Source of the DNA: Streptomyces sp. CB02058
GTDB lineage: Bacteria; Actinomycetota; Actinomycetes; Streptomycetales; Streptomycetaceae
Assembly (NCBI RefSeq): GCF_001905505.1
Contig: NZ_LIPG01000009.1
Coordinates: 1 to 64,000 of the forward strand
DNA length: 64,000 nt
Reading direction: 5' to 3'
This document shows, in pieces, positions 27,012-37,100 of the stretch. The notes under the pieces are model-generated. The model had not been told where the DNA came from, did not search any database, and was given only the letters and a program-made list of their open reading frames with translations. Position numbers and translations under genes: made by a program. Position 1 is the first letter of the stretch. The number at the start of each line of letters is the position of its first letter.

Positions 27012-27485
27012 CTAGGCGGCGCGGCCGGCCGGGGGGCGGGCCTTGGCCGCGTACGGCTCCAGGGCCCGCGCCAGCGCGTCCGGGATGAGGGAGGGGACGG
27101 TGGCGGTGTTCGGACCGCGCATGCAGGCGATCCGCTGCCGGCCCCGGGCCACCAGGGTCTCGCCGCCGCCCTCGGTCACCTTGACGTAGTCGAAGGTGAA
27201 CTCCAGCTGTGTCTGACGCAGTTCGGACAGCCGCATCCGGATCGACAGCTCGTCGAAGGCGGTGATCTCGGCGAAGAACTCGCAGTCCACCTTGAGCGTG
27301 AAGAGCTTGAGGTCGTCCTGCACCTCGGCCAGGACCGCCGGCGCCTTCTCCTTGAGGAAGAGCTCGCGGCAACGACCTTGCCAGCGCAGGTAGTTCACGT
27401 AGTACACGTTCCCGACGAGGTTCGTCTCCTCGAAGCCGACGGTGTGGCTGTACTCGAAGTAGTCCGGTGCTGTCGTCTTGGTCAT
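27012..27485 (-). CDS. Enediyne acyl-ACP thioesterase (E10)
   Basis: A 157-residue single-hotdog-fold thioesterase of the enediyne E10 type. The conserved stretch near residues 22-41 (NLVGNVYYVNYLRWQGRCRE) matches the family region containing the substrate-orienting Asn, Tyr and Arg. E10 releases the polyene made by the enediyne PKS from its carrier domain; it is one of the conserved genes of all enediyne clusters. ATG follows AAGGACA. In this cluster it is a separate unit away from the PKS gene, flanked by repeated GTGAARCAAC-type elements. Confidence 0.9.
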   Translation of the reverse strand: MTKTTAPDYFEYSHTVGFEETNLVGNVYYVNYLRWQGRCRELFLKEKAPAVLAEVQDDLKLFTLKVDCEFFAEITAFDELSIRMRLSELRQTQLEFTFDYVKVTEGGGETLVARGRQRIACMRGPNTATVPSLIPDALARALEPYAAKARPPAGRAA

Positions 27486-27545
27486 GGTCTGTGTCCTTCG
27501 TCGTCATCCGTAGGTCGTCGGGGCCGGGGTCCCGCGTCGAGTTGC

Positions 27546-27559
27546 GTGAAACAACCCAC
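27546..27559. promoter_or_regulatory. Third, variant copy of the GTGAARCAAC element
   Basis: GTGAAACAACCCAC lies 61 bp upstream of the thioesterase start, in the 164-bp gap to the GMC oxidoreductase gene. It is a variant of the two elements at 26903 and 26983, with two changes in 14 bases. Its position fits an operator of the thioesterase gene. Confidence 0.4.
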
Positions 27560-27649
27560 TGGCCGGAGGTGTCCCCCCGGGGGCGGTTTCCCACCGCCTG
27601 GGGGGGGCAACGTGTGCGGGTCCGCGGCGGGTGCGGGCAGGTCCGGGGG

Positions 27650-29308
27650 TCAGCTGCGGGCCGGCGTGGCCAGCAGCGGCAGGGCCTTCTTGCGGCCGGC
27701 GACGGAACCGTCGGGGGCCGGGGCGCCGTAGGTGACGGAGACCCCCTTGCGCTGAGCGGCCCGCACGATACCCGGAACGGCACGCTCGGCGAGTGCGGCG
27801 ATGGTCATCGCCGGGTTGACGGTCAGTGCGCCGGGGACGGCGGATCCGTCGGTGACGAAGATCCCCGGGTGGCCGCGGAGCTCGTTGCGGTCGTCCAGTG
27901 CGGAGGTGTGCGGGTCGTCGCCCATCCGGCAGGAGGAGAGGGGGTGGACGGTGTAGGCGCCCACCAGGTCGTTGGTCCACGGCATGACCTCGGCCAGGCC
28001 GTCCTTCTCCAGGATCTCCTTGACCTCGGCGTCGGAGGCGGCCCAGGCCGCCAGGGTGTTCTTCGTCGGCTCGTACCGGAGGTTGCCCCGGCCGAGCATC
28101 TGCTGGGAGATCCGGTGCGCGTTACCGGTGGCGGGCGGCGGGCCGAAGACGCCCTCGTTGTCGTCCTCGATCATCGAGAAGATCGTGAGCCAGGACGTCC
28201 ACTTCCTGAGGATCTCCTTCTTCTCCTTGCCGAACCAGGCCGGCCCGGTGGCGCCGGGGACCTGGGCGAGGATCGTGCCGAGGCCCGGCGGGAAGTAGAG
28301 CTGTTCCAGGGAGTAGCGGGAGTACTCGGGCAGCGAGCCGTCCAGCTTGTCCCAGCTGGCCACGGTGGGGCCCTTGCCGATCTGGTTGGCGCCGTACGCC
28401 AGTCCGTCGCCGCGGTCGAGGCCGAACAGCGCGGCCGCCTTCGCCTCGTCGACGATGGCGGTGTTCAGCCGCTCTCCGTTGCCGGAGAAGTAGCGGCCGA
28501 CCGCCCTGGGCATCGTGCCCAGGTGCTGCTCGCTGCGCTGGAGGATGACCGGGGTGGCGCCCGCTCCGGCCGCGATGACCACGATCTTCGCCTCGATGAC
28601 TCCGCTTCCGGCCTGGAGGCGGTAGTCCTCGTCGTGCACGACGTTGTAGTGCACCTGGTAGTCGCCGTCCGAGGTGCGCGAGATGTGCTGCACCTCGTGC
28701 AGGGGACGGATCCGCGCGCCGTGGGCGATGGCCGCCGGAAGGTAGTTGACCAGCAGCGACTGCTTCGCCTCGAAGCGGCAGCCGGCCATCATCCAGTTGC
28801 AGTTGACGCACTTGGAGTTGTCGATGGCGACGGCCAGCGGGTTGGCGGTGCGGCCGGCGTGGTCGCAGGCCGCGGCCCACAGGCCACCGGCGTAGCTGAC
28901 ATCGTTCCAGTCCTGCTTGGCGACGGACAGGGACTCCTCGACACGGTCGTACCAGGGGTCGAGGGTGTCGCGGCTGACTGCGCTGGGCCACATCCGGCGG
29001 CCGATGGAGCCCTGCCGGTCGAAGACGAAGCGAGGGGCGCGGGGCATCGCGGCGAAGTACACGACACTGCCGCCGCCGACGCAGTTCCCGCCCAGGATGC
29101 TCATGCCGTCCCCGACGGTGAAGTCGAAGGCCCGGGTGTAGGAGGAGCCGAGCTTGTAGTCGTGCTCGAAGTCGCCGCTCTCCAGCCATGGCCCCCGTTC
29201 CAGGACGGTGACCTCGGCGCCGCCCGCGGCGAGGTGGTAGGCGGTGATCGCGCCGCCGAAGCCGCTGCCGATGACCAGGACGTCCGTGCGCTCGGCCGTG
29301 CTGCTCAT
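27650..29308 (-). CDS. GMC-type FAD oxidoreductase (enediyne E9-like)
   Basis: A 552-residue glucose-methanol-choline family flavoprotein. The dinucleotide fold is VIGSGFGGAITA near residue 13; GNCVGGGSVVYF near 75 is the FAD signature; the C-terminal catalytic region has HPLSSCRMG and the TDGSAVPGALTVNP motif. A cysteine-rich insert with NSKCVNCNWMMAGC near 168 is notable. C-1027-type 9-membered clusters carry an oxidoreductase of this class called E9, thought to act on the core. ATG overlaps the stop of the upstream E8-like gene by 4 bases (ATGA), so the two are coupled. Confidence 0.85.
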   Translation of the reverse strand: MSSTAERTDVLVIGSGFGGAITAYHLAAGGAEVTVLERGPWLESGDFEHDYKLGSSYTRAFDFTVGDGMSILGGNCVGGGSVVYFAAMPRAPRFVFDRQGSIGRRMWPSAVSRDTLDPWYDRVEESLSVAKQDWNDVSYAGGLWAAACDHAGRTANPLAVAIDNSKCVNCNWMMAGCRFEAKQSLLVNYLPAAIAHGARIRPLHEVQHISRTSDGDYQVHYNVVHDEDYRLQAGSGVIEAKIVVIAAGAGATPVILQRSEQHLGTMPRAVGRYFSGNGERLNTAIVDEAKAAALFGLDRGDGLAYGANQIGKGPTVASWDKLDGSLPEYSRYSLEQLYFPPGLGTILAQVPGATGPAWFGKEKKEILRKWTSWLTIFSMIEDDNEGVFGPPPATGNAHRISQQMLGRGNLRYEPTKNTLAAWAASDAEVKEILEKDGLAEVMPWTNDLVGAYTVHPLSSCRMGDDPHTSALDDRNELRGHPGIFVTDGSAVPGALTVNPAMTIAALAERAVPGIVRAAQRKGVSVTYGAPAPDGSVAGRKKALPLLATPARS

Positions 29309-29895
29309 GCGGGGCTCCCGGAGGCGGTGGTGTCGGGGTGGAGGCGGGCGAACGCGCGGCCGTAGCCGAAGTCCTTGAAGCGCCACAGGCCGTCCGCGTC
29401 GGGATGGCTCAGCCCCATCGCCTCGAGCCCGGGGTGGCCGTCCGCCAGTGCCTGCGCGGTGGGCAGGTGCGCGGCCGAGTCGAAGGACATGTTGCAGAAG
29501 AGGGAGAGCAGCACCCAGAACTCCTTCTCCGGATGACCGGGCTTCGTCAGCCGCAGGATCAGCGCGGCCCGGTCCTCGTAGGACAGGGACACGAAGGGCG
29601 GCACGTCCTGGTCGAGCGTGAGGTCCCGCTCCTTGGCGTAGTCCTCCGTGTGGCCGTTGAGCAGCCGCGCCAGGTCGTCGAGTCCGTCGTGGATGCCGGT
29701 GGCGTCCCAGGCGAGCAGTTCGAGCGCACCCGCCTGGACCGCGCCGCCGCCGGTGGCGACACCGGCGATCGCACGGTCTCCGGCCCAGCGCTTCTCCCCG
29801 GGGACGATGGTGTCCGCGAACGCTTCGAGAGTAAGGGTGCGGTAATCGCCACCGACCTCCACGTGCGTGTCGTGGTTACTCAACTCATCCTCCAT
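29305..29895 (-). CDS. E8-like small partner of the GMC oxidoreductase (gluconate 2-dehydrogenase subunit 3-like)
   Basis: A 196-residue protein resembling the small subunits that accompany GMC dehydrogenases; the LTLEAFADTIVPGEKRWAGD start is typical of that group. It has no signal peptide that I can see. Size and place match E8 of 9-membered enediyne clusters, which has no known reaction. Length assumes the ATG at 29895. A TTG four codons on, preceded by GGAGG, is an equally good start and would give 192 residues. It overlaps the E9-like gene and is divergent from the StrR-like regulator. Confidence 0.7.
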   Translation of the reverse strand: MEDELSNHDTHVEVGGDYRTLTLEAFADTIVPGEKRWAGDRAIAGVATGGGAVQAGALELLAWDATGIHDGLDDLARLLNGHTEDYAKERDLTLDQDVPPFVSLSYEDRAALILRLTKPGHPEKEFWVLLSLFCNMSFDSAAHLPTAQALADGHPGLEAMGLSHPDADGLWRFKDFGYGRAFARLHPDTTASGSPA

Positions 29896-30156
29896 TCGAT
29901 CGGTTCGGAGTAGGACGCCCTTGCGGCGTGTTGGAAAGCTATGACGGGGTGCCGCGTTCAGGCAACTGCCCGAAGTATCAGCGAGAGGGAATTGAACTAC
30001 CCAGAGTAGGAACGTCTGTTCCGCTGATTTCTCTGTATCCGGCACACGGTCGATAGGCTCCGTATCCGGACTCATTCCTCAGCCGCATGCGCAATTCATC
30101 TGCGCCGGTCAGCCCGCATGCGGAAGTTCATCTCGGTCTCGTGTCTGGGGGGAACA
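29896..30156. promoter_or_regulatory. Divergent promoter region E8-E9 / StrR-like regulator, with GAGTA...GAACGTCT element
   Basis: A 261-bp AT-richer region between the two genes. At 30004-30022 it contains GAGTAGGAACGTCTGTTCC, closely matching the element at 44093-44113 upstream of the E3-E4-E5-PKS genes. It also contains GGAAC-N4-GTTCC. This is a good candidate for a pathway-activator site shared by the core operons. Confidence 0.5.
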
Positions 30157-31224
30157 GTGAAAAGTGCCGGCGATTCGAAGCCCGTGCCGCAGCACTCCAC
30201 GCACCGCGTGCGGATCGGCGACCTGGTCCCCGCGGACTCGCCTCGCCTGAACGGCGTGGACCAGGCGCACGTACGCCGTCTCTCGGCCGTCTACGCCTCG
30301 CTCCCGCCGGTACTCGTGCACCGCTCCACCCTGCGGGTCGTGGACGGCATGCACCGCATCGGCGCAGCCGTGCTCCTCGACCTCGACACCGTCGAGGTGC
30401 AGTACTTCGACGGACCCGAGGACCAGGTCTTCCTGCGCACGGTGACGGTGAACATCGCGCACGGACTGCCCCTGTCGGTGGCCGAACGCAAGGCGGCCGC
30501 CGGGCGCATCCTCGCCTCCCGCCCGCACATGTCGGACCGGGCGGTGGCCGCCTGCACGGGCCTCGACGCGAAGACCGTGGCCTCGGTCCGGGTGCGTTCA
30601 GCCGCGGGTTCTCCCCCGCTGAACACGCGCACCGGCACCGACGGCAAGACCCACCCCCTGGACAGGACCGCCGAGCGCATCCACGCCGCCGAGCTCATGA
30701 CGCGCGACCCCGACCTGTCGTTACGGGCCGTCGTCAGGAAGACCGGTCTCTCCCTGGGCACCGCGCACGACGTGCGGCGCCGGCTCCTGCGCGGTGAGGA
30801 CCCCGTCCCGCCCAGCCGTCAGAGCGGGCCCCCGCCGGGAGCCGCGCCCGTCGCGAAGGACGGCCCGCGGGACGGTTCCGGTACCCCCGTCGCACCCGCG
30901 GCCCCCGCTCCGGGGGGACGTCCGGTCTCCCCCCGCGCGCGCAGTCCCCTGGACACCCTGCGCAGGCTGGCCAACGACCCCTCCCTGCGCCAGTCGGACG
31001 CCGGGCGCGACTTCATCCGCTGGCTGCACATCCACTTCGTCGTCGACGAGGCATGGCACAAGCGGGCCGACGCCGTCCCCCCGCACGCCACCGAGTCCAT
31101 AGCCGAGATCGCCCGGCACTGCTCGGACACCTGGCGCCGGTTCGCCGAGGACATGTCCCGGCGCAAGCACGCCGGCGTACCCCGCGGCACGGATCTGCAC
31201 GCGACTCAGCCAACTCGGCGTTGA
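30157..31224 (+). CDS. StrR-like ParB-domain pathway activator with a TTA codon
   Basis: A 355-residue regulator of the StrR/SgcR1 group. The N-terminal ParB-like domain covers about residues 10-110 (RIGDLVPADSPR, VDGMHRIGAAVLL). Two helix-turn-helix segments follow near 130-150 and 187-207, then a C-terminal helical domain at 265-350. The GTG at 30157 is preceded by GGGGGGAAC; an ATG 13 codons earlier has no such site. A TTA leucine codon lies at 30721-30723 inside the second helix-turn-helix, so translation should depend on the bldA tRNA. StrR-type proteins activate their cluster by binding inverted repeats in promoters. Confidence 0.87.
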   Translation: MKSAGDSKPVPQHSTHRVRIGDLVPADSPRLNGVDQAHVRRLSAVYASLPPVLVHRSTLRVVDGMHRIGAAVLLDLDTVEVQYFDGPEDQVFLRTVTVNIAHGLPLSVAERKAAAGRILASRPHMSDRAVAACTGLDAKTVASVRVRSAAGSPPLNTRTGTDGKTHPLDRTAERIHAAELMTRDPDLSLRAVVRKTGLSLGTAHDVRRRLLRGEDPVPPSRQSGPPPGAAPVAKDGPRDGSGTPVAPAAPAPGGRPVSPRARSPLDTLRRLANDPSLRQSDAGRDFIRWLHIHFVVDEAWHKRADAVPPHATESIAEIARHCSDTWRRFAEDMSRRKHAGVPRGTDLHATQPTRR

Positions 31225-31249
31225 CGCCGCGCCATCCCAGGGAGATACG

Positions 31250-32023
31250 GTGACCACGACCACCACCGAGCAGGCTGTCCGCCGGGTCATCCGCTATATG
31301 CAGATGAATCTCGCGCAGGAACTGAAGATCGATGACCTGGCGCGCACCGCGATGTTCAGCAAATTCCACTTCACCCGGCTCTTCCAGGAAGTGACGGGGA
31401 CATCGCCGGGCCGTTTCCTGTCCGCTCTGCGGATACAGGAAGCGAAAAGTCTTCTGGTGAACAGCGGCATGAGTGTGGCCGATATCAGCTGCCAGGTCGG
31501 CTACAGCAGCGTGGGCACGTTCAGTTCGCGTTTCAAAACCTGTGTCGGACTCTCGCCGAGCGCCTACCGGGAATTCGGCGGTATCTCACCGGAGGTCGCC
31601 TCCCCCGCGTCGGCCCCGTCCGCCGTGGCACACAGCCTCTCGCTGCGCGGCCGGGTGGTCTTCCCGCCCGGCACGGCACCCGGTCCGGTCTTCGTCGGGC
31701 TCTTCCCGTCCTGCGTGCGCCAGGGCCGGCCCGCGCGCTGGAGCGTCCTCGACGGTCCGGGCGCCTTCGCGCTGAAGGACGTCCCGGGCGGCACCTGGTA
31801 CGTCCTGTGCCACTCCGTGCCCCACGGCCACGAGGGCGAACTCTTCGGGCACCCCGCCCCCGGCCTGCTCTCGGTCGGGCGGTACGGCCCGGTCGCGGTG
31901 GTGCCCGGCGCCCTGCCGCAGCCCGCCGAGGTCGTCCTGCGCCCGCAGGACATACTCGACTCGCCGATACTCCTCGCGCTCCTGGACGTGGCCGGCAAAC
32001 AGAGGGAGCGGGCCGCCCCCTGA
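31250..32023 (+). CDS. AraC-family regulator with N-terminal DNA-binding domain (SgcR2-like)
   Basis: A 257-residue protein. The double helix-turn-helix AraC domain is at the N-terminus (about residues 8-108: LAQELKIDDLARTAMFSKFHFTRLF, then SVADISCQVGYSSVGTFSSRF), not the C-terminus as is usual. The remaining 150 residues are a beta-rich domain of unknown ligand. This inverted layout is shared with regulators of enediyne clusters such as SgcR2. GTG start, 25 bp after the StrR-like gene and in the same direction, so the two regulators form one operon. Confidence 0.85.
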   Translation: MTTTTTEQAVRRVIRYMQMNLAQELKIDDLARTAMFSKFHFTRLFQEVTGTSPGRFLSALRIQEAKSLLVNSGMSVADISCQVGYSSVGTFSSRFKTCVGLSPSAYREFGGISPEVASPASAPSAVAHSLSLRGRVVFPPGTAPGPVFVGLFPSCVRQGRPARWSVLDGPGAFALKDVPGGTWYVLCHSVPHGHEGELFGHPAPGLLSVGRYGPVAVVPGALPQPAEVVLRPQDILDSPILLALLDVAGKQRERAAP

Positions 32024-32059
32024 CGACCCGCCCGTCCCTTGTCCGCGCGCACGCGCGGT

Positions 32060-33409
32060 TCAGCTCACCGGATGCACCGTCATCGGCAGCCCGCCCCGCA
32101 TCCGCAGCGAGAGCATCGGTTCCGCCACCGCGTCATGGCCGGGCACGGTGCGCAGGTCCAGGTCGCGGGTGACCAGGGCCGTGACGAACACGGCCTCCAT
32201 CATGCCGAGGTTGCTGCCCACGCAGAAGCGCGGCCCCGCGCCGAAGGGGATGTACGCGTAGCGGGGGCGGGTCGCCACCAGCTGCGGTTCGAACCGCCCG
32301 GGGTCGAAGCGCTCCGGAGCGTCCCACAGGCTCGGATTGCGGTGCATGATGTACGGGCAGATCAGCACGTCCGCCTTGGCCGACACCGCGTATCCGCCGA
32401 CCTCGTCGCGCCGCTGGGCGACCCGGGGCAGGACCCACACCGGCGGGTACAGCCGCATCGCCTCCTGCACCACCATCGTCGTGTACGTCAGCCGATGCAG
32501 GTCGTCGACGTCCGGCACCCGGTCGCCGAGGACGGCACGGGCCTCCGCGCGGACCGCGTCGCGGACCTCGGGGTGACGCTCGATCAGATGCAGGGTCCAG
32601 CCGAGCGTGCTCGCCGTCGTCTCGTGCCCGGCGAGCAGCAGGGTGACCAGTTCCTCGCGCAGCCGCCGGCGTACCCGGTCGGGGGCCTCCCCCGGCCGCC
32701 CGGCCGCCGCGATGATCCGGGAGAGCGCGTCGTCGCCCGGCTCGCCGTCGGCCATCCGCGCGGTGCGGTCGGCCACCAGCAGGTCGGCCACCCGGTACAG
32801 CTCCCGGCGGGCCCGCCGGAACCGTGCCTGCGGGGGAAGCGGGAGCCAGCTGGGCACCATGCCCTGGGTGACCATCTCCAGCATGGCCTGGTCCTGGACC
32901 TCCTCGAAGGCGTGCGCAAGGGAGTCGTGCGCGGTCACGTCGGAGTCGAGCAGCGTACGGCCGAGGACGCCGAGGGTGAGCCCGGTGACCTCCTGGAGGA
33001 CGTCGACGGGACCGCCCCCCTCGTGGCCGCGCAGCAGTGCGACCAGCTTGGCGGCCTCCTCGGCCACCGCGGACGCCTGCTGGTTGATGCGGCCGGGCTT
33101 GAACGCGGGCTGCACCGCCCTGCGCTGACGGCGCCACACCTCTCCGTCGCTGGTCAGCAGGCCGTCGCCCAGGACCCGGCGGGCCTGCACGAGACCGATC
33201 CCCTTGTGGTAGTTGGCGCTGTTGTCGGCCAGCACGTGCTTGGCGTAGTCGGGGCGGTTGAAGATGTAGAGCTTCTTGGGCCCCATGGAGACCCGGACGG
33301 CGTCCCCCAGGCGGGCGGCGTCGCGCATCATGCCGAGGCGGTCGACCGCCAGCTTCCTCAGGAGGCCCGGCAGCGCCCGGACCGGCGGGCCGGGCGGGTC
33401 GATCCTCAT
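32060..33409 (-). CDS. Cytochrome P450 (enediyne E7-like)
   Basis: A 449-residue P450. The heme-binding motif FGAGPRFCVG has its cysteine near residue 395; AGHETT near 258 is the I-helix; ExxR is in VQEAMRLYPP near 318. It is of the class that resembles fatty-acid and CYP102-like hydroxylases rather than the shorter CYP107 group. Its ATG overlaps the stop of the flavin reductase by 4 bases, as E6 and E7 are paired in 9-membered enediyne clusters. It probably oxidises the core polyene or an early cyclised intermediate. Confidence 0.85.
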   Translation of the reverse strand: MRIDPPGPPVRALPGLLRKLAVDRLGMMRDAARLGDAVRVSMGPKKLYIFNRPDYAKHVLADNSANYHKGIGLVQARRVLGDGLLTSDGEVWRRQRRAVQPAFKPGRINQQASAVAEEAAKLVALLRGHEGGGPVDVLQEVTGLTLGVLGRTLLDSDVTAHDSLAHAFEEVQDQAMLEMVTQGMVPSWLPLPPQARFRRARRELYRVADLLVADRTARMADGEPGDDALSRIIAAAGRPGEAPDRVRRRLREELVTLLLAGHETTASTLGWTLHLIERHPEVRDAVRAEARAVLGDRVPDVDDLHRLTYTTMVVQEAMRLYPPVWVLPRVAQRRDEVGGYAVSAKADVLICPYIMHRNPSLWDAPERFDPGRFEPQLVATRPRYAYIPFGAGPRFCVGSNLGMMEAVFVTALVTRDLDLRTVPGHDAVAEPMLSLRMRGGLPMTVHPVS

Positions 33410-33954
33410 GCCGCCCTGCCTTCGGCGTGTTCGGGTGCGAACCGGCGGAAGGCGCCGCCGGAGAACAGCAGGCCCTCACGGGCCGGCCGGCGTGTCGCGG
33501 TGAGCACCTCGCCGAGGAAGATGGTGTGGTCGCCGCCCTCGTACACCCGCCACTTCCCGCACTCCAGGTGCGCCGCCGCACCGGAGATCAGGGGCGCGTC
33601 GGACTGCTCGCCCGGCACCCAGTCGACGGCGTCGAACTGGGTGGCACCGGCGGGGCGCGACCGGTCGGCGAAGTGCCGGGCCACGGCCTCCTGCCCGGTG
33701 CCGAGCACCGACACGGAGAACGTGGCGGCGAGGTCGAGGCTCTGCTTCATCTGGGCGTCGTTGTTGACGCAGACCAGCACCAGCGGCGGCGAGAGCGAGA
33801 CGGAGGTGAACGAGTTGGCCGTCATCCCGCGCGGTTCCCTCCCGCCGACGGTCACCACGGTGACGCCGGTGGGGAATGCCGCGAACACCCCTCGCAGCTG
33901 CTTTCGGTCCGTCAGGTCGACGGGCTCCACGATCGGAGCGGCGAACAGGCTCAT
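33406..33954 (-). CDS. Flavin reductase (HpaC-like, enediyne E6-like)
   Basis: A 182-residue NAD(P)H:flavin oxidoreductase of the HpaC/split-barrel family. Typical motifs are FPTGVTVVTV near residue 30, MTANSFTSVSLSPPLVLVCVN near 45, and a terminal GDHTIFLGEV. It supplies reduced FMN/FAD to partner enzymes; in this cluster these could be the halogenase or another flavin-dependent step. The ATG at 33954 follows GGGAGG. The open frame continues upstream through arginine- and proline-rich sequence that is not part of the protein. Confidence 0.87.
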   Translation of the reverse strand: MSLFAAPIVEPVDLTDRKQLRGVFAAFPTGVTVVTVGGREPRGMTANSFTSVSLSPPLVLVCVNNDAQMKQSLDLAATFSVSVLGTGQEAVARHFADRSRPAGATQFDAVDWVPGEQSDAPLISGAAAHLECGKWRVYEGGDHTIFLGEVLTATRRPAREGLLFSGGAFRRFAPEHAEGRAA

Positions 33955-34162
33955 GTCTGCCTCCCTGCCGGCGGCCGGGACCCGGCCGTGCAGTGAGCCG
34001 GCGCTCGGGCCGGCACGTCGGGGATCGGTGAGGGGACGAGGACCGGTCGGGGAACACGGACCGGCGCGGCGGCGCGGACCACCCGGGCTCCGTCGGTACC
34101 TGCCCCGGAAGGGGCGGCCGTGTGCCGTCGCACCGCCCCCTCCGCCCGGCCCGCGGGACACG

Positions 34163-37100
34163 TCATGGCCGTGTCCGTCCCGCGTCCAAAGTGCCCGTGT
34201 CGTCCGCGCCGTCGGTGAGGACGGCGAAGACCACCGGTTCCAGCGTGCTGCGCAGGGTCGTGACGAAGGTGGCGATCCGCAGTCCGCCCGCGGCCAGCAC
34301 GACCCAGCTCTCCCTCGTCTGCGGGAGCAGGGTGAGGGGTGCCCCGGCCATCAGCCCGGCCTTCTTCAGGCATTCGGCCGCGCTCCACACCCGGGTCGCC
34401 GCGGTGTCCGGGGTCTCCCCCGTCTCCTTGGCCACCAGGGCGGCCAGCTCGGTGTGTTCGCCGAGCAGTCGCTCCCACTCCGCGGTGCCGCGGATGTCGA
34501 CCGCCTCGACGTCGCAGGCCACGGTCGCGCTGGAGACGACGCCGAGGGTCACCCCCGGGCCGTGTGCCGCCGAGAGGTGTCTCCCGCCGTCGGTCTCGGG
34601 GCGGCCGTCGGGCCGGTAGCGCACTTCGGCGCTCGCGCCCAGTGCCCGCGCGACGGCCCGCGCGGTGGCGGCGCGGCGCTCGGCCGTGGACTGTCCGGCG
34701 TCGGGCAGGTCCGGTTCGACGGCGACGCCGATCCGGGCACCCACCACCTCCTCCAGGGTCCGTTCCAGGTAGGAACCGAGCAGCGGCGCGACCCACGGCC
34801 CGGACCCGTCCGTCTTGCGGACGGCGTGGAGGGTGAGCCCCTCCCACCGTTCGACGACGGTGCCGTCCGGTGTGCGTACCGCGATGTCGTACACGTAGGT
34901 GTCGCCGTCCCGGTAGCGCTCGGTGGCGCAGTAGCGGACCTCTTCGGGGAGGCCGGTGCCGGCGGCCATCGGGTACAGCCGGTCGATGCCGGACGGCAGC
35001 AGGGTCGCGTCGGGGACGCACACCTGGTTGCCGTGCATCAGCGCGTCCCGCATCCCCGGGTCGGCCAGCAGCAGCGTGCCCGGCAGGAAGCCCGCGAACC
35101 AGCCGGACTGTCCGGCGACCGCCACGTCGGCGTCGACGTGCCGGGCGGCGGCCCGGTGGAAGCGGCGCAGCCGCTGGAAGTGCTCGCCCTGGAAGAGGAC
35201 ACCTCCGTACAGGTCGGTCGCGGGGTCCAGAGGGACGTCCGGAACGTCCGGGTTCGCCCAGTCGGGGGGACCGTCCGGGACGGCGTCGCTGCCGTAGATC
35301 AGCCGGGCCCGGAAGTGTTCGGCCACGAAGCCCGTGTCCTGCGCGTGGACGGCCACGTCCACGGTGTCGGAGCCGGTGACGGTGGCCGCGATCCGGATGC
35401 GGGTCCTGCCGGTGGGCGGTACGACGATCGGACGCAGGAACCGCGCGTCCTCCATGACCGGCACGCCCTCGCGCCCGGTGGCCGCGAAGGCGACCTGGAC
35501 CATGGCTTCCATGCCGATCACCGCGGGCAGCAGCAGGTTGCCGTCCAGAAGGTGGTCGGAGAGGTAGAGGTCCGTCCCGGCGTTCAACTCGGCCTCGGTG
35601 ACGAGCTCCACACCGTGGTAGTGCACGAGCGGCTCACCGGTGAAGCGCAGCAACGGCAGCGGCGGCTGCTCACGCCGCACGGTCTCGATGCCTTCCGTGC
35701 GGCCGCTGATCACCGTCACCACGGGGGCGTCCGGATCGGCGATCAGGCGGAGCAGGATCTCGATGCCCTGGTCGGGCGAGACAGGCACGATGCCCTCACG
35801 GGAGAGCGACTCGACGACGGACAGCTTCTCGCCCATGCCGACGCCGGACCACACGGACCACTCCATGCACAGTGTGCGGCAGCCCGCGTTGCGGCGCGCG
35901 ACGTCCTCGGTGAGGCCGGCCAGCCACTCGTTGGCGGTGGCGTAGTGCGCCTCTCCCCGCAGCCCCGCCCGGCCGATGATGCTGCCGAAGGTGACGAGGA
36001 GCTTGAGGTTCTCCTCGCCGACCACGGTCAGCACATTGCGCAACCCGTCGACCTTGGGAGCGAGCGTACTGTGGACGGCGGCCATGTCGAGCCCGGCGAG
36101 CGCGGTCGGCTCGTTCCGCCCCGCCCCGTGCAGAACGGCGGTGACGGGACCCAGGGTCCCGGTCAGCTCGGCGACCGCCTCGGCGACGCGCACCGGGTCG
36201 GTGACGTCGGCAGCCGCGTAGCCGACCCGTACGCCACTGTCCCGCATCCGCCGCAGGTTCGCGGCGAGATCCTGGTCCTGATCGGGGTCGGAGCGGCCCA
36301 TCAGGGCCAGAGCCGCTCCGGTCCGCCCGGCGACAGCCAAGGCGCATTCGGCGGTGATGCCCTTGCCGCCGCCGGTGACGAGCAGGACGTCATCGGCACC
36401 CAGCACCTGGTCGGTGCGCTCCGGTGCGAAGGGCAGCGCCCGGAGTACGGGCACCCGGCGGCTGCCGTCCTCGGCAAGGTGCACTTCGCTGAAGCGGGTG
36501 GTCGCGGCGACCTCGTCGGCGACCCGGTCGGCGGCCCCGTCGGCCACCGGGGTGTGGACGACGGTGGTACGCAGGTGGGGCGCCTCCAGGTGCAGGGTCT
36601 TGGCCAGCGCGGCTGTCCCCCGGTCGTGCTGCACCAGGACGAATCGGCGTTCCGGCTCGCCCGCGAGAGCGGACTTGGCACCGTCCAGAGCGATTTCGAG
36701 CTGCTCCGGGGCACAACCGGGCGGCAGGCAGACCAGGACCCCGGAGCCGACCGCGGCGTTCTCCAGAGCGCGGTGCACGTCACGGGCGAAGGGGTGTTCG
36801 TCGGTGGTGAACAGCTCCCAGGTGCCGCCCTTCTTGTCCGCCACGGCGTCGGGGAGGGGCAGTTCGTCGAGGTCGACGGAGAAGGGCCGGGCCCAGGGGG
36901 CGGCGCCCGTCACGGTGGGTGCCGCCGGGGTGTCGCCGCCGGTCTCGACCAGGGTGGTGAGAGCCGTGGCCAGTTCGGCCAAGGTCGCCGTGGCGAAGTT
37001 GGTCGGGATGTGGGAGGCGGCGAGACCGAGCTGGACGGCGGCCTGGTTGACGATCTGGCCGACCGTGATCGAACTCATGTGCAGGTCGTCGAGGAGACTG

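Noticed and set aside
30118-30156. Earlier ATG for the StrR-like regulator
   Set aside because: No ribosome binding site, and the extra 13 residues do not fit the family; the GTG at 30157 has a strong site.
33955-34161. N-terminal extension of the flavin reductase
   Set aside because: Arg/Pro/Gly-rich sequence unlike the family; the ATG at 33954 has GGGAGG at a proper distance.
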